Under the pieces are notes generated by a model, which was given only the letters and a program-made list of their open reading frames with translations, searched no databases and had not been told where the DNA came from. From a virus, in the IMG/VR virus record IMGVR_UViG_3300027749_000070, positions 27,247 through 91,246 of that record: 64,000 bases of DNA; one strand, given 5' to 3'. The translations under genes were made by a program, and so were the position numbers. Within the stretch, counting starts at the first letter, position 1, and each line of letters begins with the position of its first letter. Positions 61,900 to 64,000 of the stretch are shown piece by piece.

Positions 61900-62162
61900 A
61901 TAACATTTTCCGTGTCAAACTACATCCCATCCGTTGGGTAGTTTAGCCCCGTTGTTTTTTTAATTAGTGGGGCTAAAGGAATTGAACCTTTTTGAAGGGT
62001 TTGCTGTATGTAGTTTTGTCAGGTCAACTTATAGTCTTTATGCGGGTTAAAATGTTAATGAGTTGTTGTCCCGCATCCGCTATCCAAAGACGGTTATTAC
62101 AATTTACAATTTGTTTTTTTAAGTTGTTTGTAGTTTGCTGCTTTTGACCTTATTGATTATTG
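61900..62162 (-). ncRNA. Candidate structured noncoding RNA
   Basis: A full TTTG-N19-TATATTTG promoter (62198-62168) points at a stretch with no reading frame but strong pairings: ATGCGGG/CCCGCAT (62040-62046 with 62070-62076); an outer stem TGTCAAACTACAT/ATGTAGTTTTGTCA (61913-61925 with 62008-62021, one bulge); a 9-bp stem TTTAGCCCC/GGGGCTAAA (61942-61950 with 61969-61977); a CCC/GGG hairpin (61926-61938); and a T-arm-like AAAGG-TTCAATT-CCTTT (61991-61975). The last recalls a tRNA 3' half, but the acceptor count does not fit a tRNA. Length about 240-260 nt. Not a family I recognise. Confidence 0.55.
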
Positions 62163-62167
62163 TATTG

Positions 62168-62198
62168 CAAATATACGACAAAGTTTTGAAACTACAAA
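62168..62198 (-). promoter_or_regulatory. Promoter of the ncRNA candidate
   Basis: Minus strand: TTTG (62198-62195), 19 bp, TATATTTG (62175-62168), consensus Bacteroidota form without TTAAC boxes. Confidence 0.75.
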
Positions 62199-62248
62199 AT
62201 AGTTTTTCACATAATTATTATTACAAAGTGAAAAACTACAAAATTAAA

Positions 62249-62280
62249 TTTGGCTGAGTAAATTATTTGCATTATCTTTG
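62249..62280 (+). promoter_or_regulatory. Promoter of the 62284 gene
   Basis: TTTG (62249-62252), 20 bp, TATCTTTG (62273-62280). The gene ATG begins only 4 nt later, so the mRNA would be leaderless. Confidence 0.7.
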
Positions 62281-62283
62281 TGT

Positions 62284-62562
62284 ATGGCTATACACTTATT
62301 CAATGCTGTTAAGGACTCGCTTCCATGGGAAGCTTTGCCTGAAACATTACAAAAAGTTATCATAGATACTTTTCGTATCGAACCGAAATATGCTGTGCAT
62401 AAAATACAGAAATGGGGTGAAAGCGGCTGGCTACTTCATTTCGGTGTTATGGGTAGTTTTTCTATTGATGCTAATCATTTTAGTATAATGGAAAAATATA
62501 ATATGGGTATTCAAGTGCCCGGCAATCAAACGTATTTGTGGAATTTATCTATAAGTGAATAA
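62284..62562 (+). CDS. Unknown protein, probably leaderless mRNA
   Basis: 92 aa from the ATG at 62284; the TTG at 62278 is part of the promoter. Sequence MAIHLFNAVKDSLPWEALPETLQKVIIDTFRIEPKYAVHK..., then a beta-rich half with W at several positions (WGESGWLLHFGVMGSFSID). No motif recognised. Because the -7 element ends 4 nt before ATG, transcription would start at or within the start codon. The only plus-strand gene in the 57-64 kb block. Confidence 0.6.
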   Translation: MAIHLFNAVKDSLPWEALPETLQKVIIDTFRIEPKYAVHKIQKWGESGWLLHFGVMGSFSIDANHFSIMEKYNMGIQVPGNQTYLWNLSISE

Positions 62563-62733
62563 CAAATAATTAACGTAAAGATTTGGCATTTCTACGGAAA
62601 TGTCGTATCTTTACACTATAAAGAAAGGACGGTTGCTTGCGCTTTTTTTAAATGTTAATAAAATGTTAAGAGCTTGGGAAGCACATCCAGCTCACCGATT
62701 TATTGTTGAAAATGTAGTTGCATTAACATATTA
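62559..62733 (+). repeat. Composite module M3
   Basis: Near-consensus boxes ATAAC (62559) and TTAAC (62570), 31 bp, TATCTTTA (62606-62613), then GGACGGTTGCTTGCGCTTT, a GTTAA pair, a hairpin region with GCACATC, and a repeat core. M1, M2 and M3 share the order and most of the sequence. Confidence 0.72.
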
Positions 62734-62741
62734 ATAAAATA

Positions 62742-62772
62742 AAAATAGTCACCTATAACAGGTGACTATTTT
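62742..62772 (-). terminator. Terminator of the 62791 gene
   Basis: Stem AAAATAGTCACCT / AGGTGACTATTTT, loop 5 nt, 18 bp past the stop codon. Confidence 0.88.
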
Positions 62773-62790
62773 CGGGTATATTAATATTTT

Positions 62791-63216
62791 CTATGCGGGT
62801 TCAGCGATTGCTGGCACTTCAACTTCTGGTTTATTCAATTGATTTAGAAATACACGAATGCTTTGTGCCATTAAACATTTTTCTAATCTATCGCTGATGT
62901 CAGCGAAGGACACATTATGTTTTCTGTAATCTTTGATAACTTTGAGTATTGACTGAATTGTTTCGTTATCTTTGGCAAGAGTATTTTTTGTATGTGCTTC
63001 TATTCCCGTTTCCGCATGACGAATACCGAAAGACATATCACCGATTTTTATAGTCAGTGATTTTTCGCTATGCGATATGAAAAACTTTTGTGTAAGCGGT
63101 TCAGCGGCTTCTTTTTGTTTGCGTGGCGTAACTACTTTAAAAGTTCCGTTAGCTTGTTTTTTGGGTGTAGTTTTTTTGGGAGTAACTACATTGAACATAA
63201 TTTGTTTTGCGTCCAT
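62791..63216 (-). CDS. Unknown protein with basic repeat N-terminus
   Basis: 141 aa. The start has a short repeated motif VTPKKTTPKK...VVTPRKQKE (residues 10-36), basic and probably flexible, like nucleic-acid-binding tails. Residues 40-130 form an alpha/beta domain (QKFFISHSEKSLTIKIGDMSFGIRH, then helices to NQLNKPEVEVPAIAEPA). Not recognised. Own TTAAC-box promoter and terminator. Confidence 0.62.
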   Translation of the reverse strand: MDAKQIMFNVVTPKKTTPKKQANGTFKVVTPRKQKEAAEPLTQKFFISHSEKSLTIKIGDMSFGIRHAETGIEAHTKNTLAKDNETIQSILKVIKDYRKHNVSFADISDRLEKCLMAQSIRVFLNQLNKPEVEVPAIAEPA

Positions 63217-63233
63217 AACGTTCTATTTTTGTG

Positions 63234-63289
63234 TAAAGATATACAAAAGTTTTAACACAACAAAAACAATGCTGTTAACGTTGTGTTAA
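63234..63289 (-). promoter_or_regulatory. TTAAC-box promoter of the 62791 gene
   Basis: Minus strand: TTAAC (63289-63285), 6 bp, TTAAC (63278-63274), 32 bp, TATCTTTA (63241-63234). It overlaps the last codon of the upstream 63286 gene. Confidence 0.75.
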
Positions 63290-63462
63290 AATAACGGTGG
63301 CGGCATATTTTTGTAGCTGTGTGTGTATTTGATAGCAAATGCAGCAGAAATGCCGAAAATCATCAAATATACTTTGAAACATATTACCGCAATTAGTAAT
63401 ACTTTATTTTCAGCTTTTTTCAGCTTCTTTCTCTCTATTACTAGTAATGGATGAGTTGACAT
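63286..63462 (-). CDS. Small membrane protein
   Basis: 58 aa from the ATG at 63462; the longer reading frame from 63510 would start upstream of the promoter's -7 element (63489-63482), so it cannot be used. Sequence MSTHPLLVIERKKLKKAENK then a hydrophobic helix (VLLIAVICFKVYLMIFGISAAFAIKY) and a short polar end. Basic segment before the helix suggests an N-in orientation. Function unknown. Confidence 0.6.
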   Translation of the reverse strand: MSTHPLLVIERKKLKKAENKVLLIAVICFKVYLMIFGISAAFAIKYTHSYKNMPPPLF

Positions 63463-63481
63463 AAAAAATAGTTTTAGAATA

Positions 63482-63537
63482 TAAAGATACAAAAAATAAA
63501 TGATGCACATACTTTTTTATTGTTAAATATATGTTAA
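63482..63537 (-). promoter_or_regulatory. TTAAC-box promoter of the 63286 gene
   Basis: Minus strand: TTAAC (63537-63533), 6 bp, TTAAC (63526-63522), 32 bp, TATCTTTA (63489-63482). Confidence 0.75.
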
Positions 63538-64000
63538 AATACATATTTAGTTTATAGTAATACAAAAGATAGTCTTCTTCAAATTTATTGCTGAAAATGC
63601 AGTGCCATTAACAATTAAAAAAATCTATATATTTAGGTAAATATTTTATATAAAAATATATAAAAAACTGCTTATATTATATAAATTATATACAATTTAA
63701 AATAAATGTGAAATTCGTTGGATATAATTGATTTTATATATCTTTTAGAACATATTAAATAAAAGATCGTCAAGATCATGATATATATAAATACTACTAT
63801 ATTACAGGGTTATTTTTCATGTGTTAACATAACTTTAACAAAAATTATTTCTTAACAAATATTTAAGATAAAAGATTAGGTGATATCAGGACTCTGTTTA
63901 ACGCTATTTTTAGACGAAATGAGCGTATCTATTGTGTTTAGATAATCTCTATTGCGCTATGTTTCGATCGTGTCTGGTTTAAAAATAAGCTATTCTACTA
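63538..64000. other. Noncoding end of window
   Basis: AT-rich. It contains the last repeat core (63581-63599) and an 11-bp-spaced TTAAC pair (63824, 63835) without a TAnnTTTR element at the expected distance. No gene seen; a gene may start beyond the edge. Confidence 0.55.

Larger units (their letters stand above)
60925..62272. other. Noncoding stretch: module M2, tandem array and ncRNA candidate
   Basis: About 1.35 kb without a gene. From left to right: the TTAAC-box promoter for 60076; repeat core 61139; module M2 (61180-61355); a tandem array (61304-61583); GTTAAC-type sites to 61620; three hairpins at 61713-61817; the structured ncRNA candidate (61900-62162); and the promoters at 62168 and 62249. 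Confidence 0.65.
57257..63599. repeat. Dispersed 19-bp repeat core, about 20 copies
   Basis: Consensus CATTTTCARCAAYAAATTT, with GTTAAT 8 nt or so before it and a variable GC-richer hairpin after it. Plus-orientation copies: 57606, 58073, 58339, 59113, 59893. Opposite-orientation copies start at 57257, 57375, 57527, 58261, 58442, 58530, 59298, 59826, 61139, 61320, 61398, 61476, 61553, 62696, 63581. All lie between genes; none was found in the first 56 kb. Function unknown; see findings. Confidence 0.85.

Noticed and set aside
61969-61991. tRNA or tmRNA gene
   Set aside because: A T-arm-like hairpin exists but the acceptor pairs are permuted and one base short, no anticodon arm or tag reading frame was found. 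Kept only as an ncRNA candidate.
61900-62162. RNase P RNA or group I intron
   Set aside because: Considered because of the rnpA-like gene, but conserved RNase P blocks such as GAGGAAAGTCC and the group I P/Q/R/S core are not present.
63824-63839. Ninth TTAAC-box promoter
   Set aside because: The box pair is correct but no TAnnTTTR element lies 31-33 bp downstream.

Overview
The window looks like part of the genome of a large (probably jumbo) tailed bacteriophage with a contractile, T4-like tail, infecting a member of the Bacteroidota. Evidence for a phage: baseplate and hub proteins that carry peptidoglycan-degrading domains, collagen-like and repeat-rich fibres, a UvsW-like helicase, a zinc-finger/TOPRIM primase, a UvrD-type helicase, several homing-type endonucleases and tightly overlapping AT-rich genes. 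Evidence for the host: several promoters match the Bacteroidota form TTTG-N19/20-TAnnTTTG, and A/T-rich leaders replace Shine-Dalgarno sites. No rRNA, complete tRNA, integrase or CRISPR array was seen.

Layout. 0-13.7 kb: replication, translation and metabolic genes (lysyl-tRNA synthetase, primase, omega-amidase, two HAD/HNH-type genes, ClpP, UvsW) with interspersed homing-type endonucleases. 13.7-24.7 kb: a mostly minus-strand tail/baseplate block with a gp5-like OB-fold protein carrying an M15 peptidase, a hub protein carrying a GH19 domain and a separate GH19-like protein. 24.7-29.8 kb: a DHH phosphoesterase, then a minus-strand operon amidoligase - Nudix - ART-like - unknown - membrane protein. 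29.9-38.8 kb: plus-strand operons with a J-domain/pseudokinase, a VWA protein, a HAD phosphatase, adenylosuccinate synthetase, an RNase P protein-like gene and an M20/M28-like peptidase. 38.9-47.5 kb: secreted nuclease, membrane protein, helicase, HNH endonuclease and four large candidate internal-head proteins. 47.5-56.1 kb: a two-domain glycosyltransferase and fibre/adhesin genes.

56.5-64 kb is different: small genes separated by long noncoding stretches, about 20 copies of a 19-bp repeat core beside hairpins, and a promoter type seen nowhere else in the window (two TTAAC boxes 11 bp apart, 31-33 bp before TAnnTTTR). It also holds a structured RNA candidate with its own promoter. This part resembles the shuffled promoter/stem-loop cassettes known from T4-type phages, but the sequences are not ones I recognise.

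How it may work together. Ten proteins share a T4-like capsid-targeting N-terminus (MK, aromatic at residue 7, then usually an (I/L)xE cleavage-type site); they include ART-like, Nudix and peptidase proteins, so they may be packaged in the head and injected. Many transcription units start with AATATATAA at a fixed distance from the start codon (3 or about 15 nt), probably the phage late promoter. The uvsW start codon is buried in a 21-bp hairpin, as in T4 late genes whose early read-through transcripts are silenced. The domain assignments come from reading motifs by eye; none was checked by a database search.
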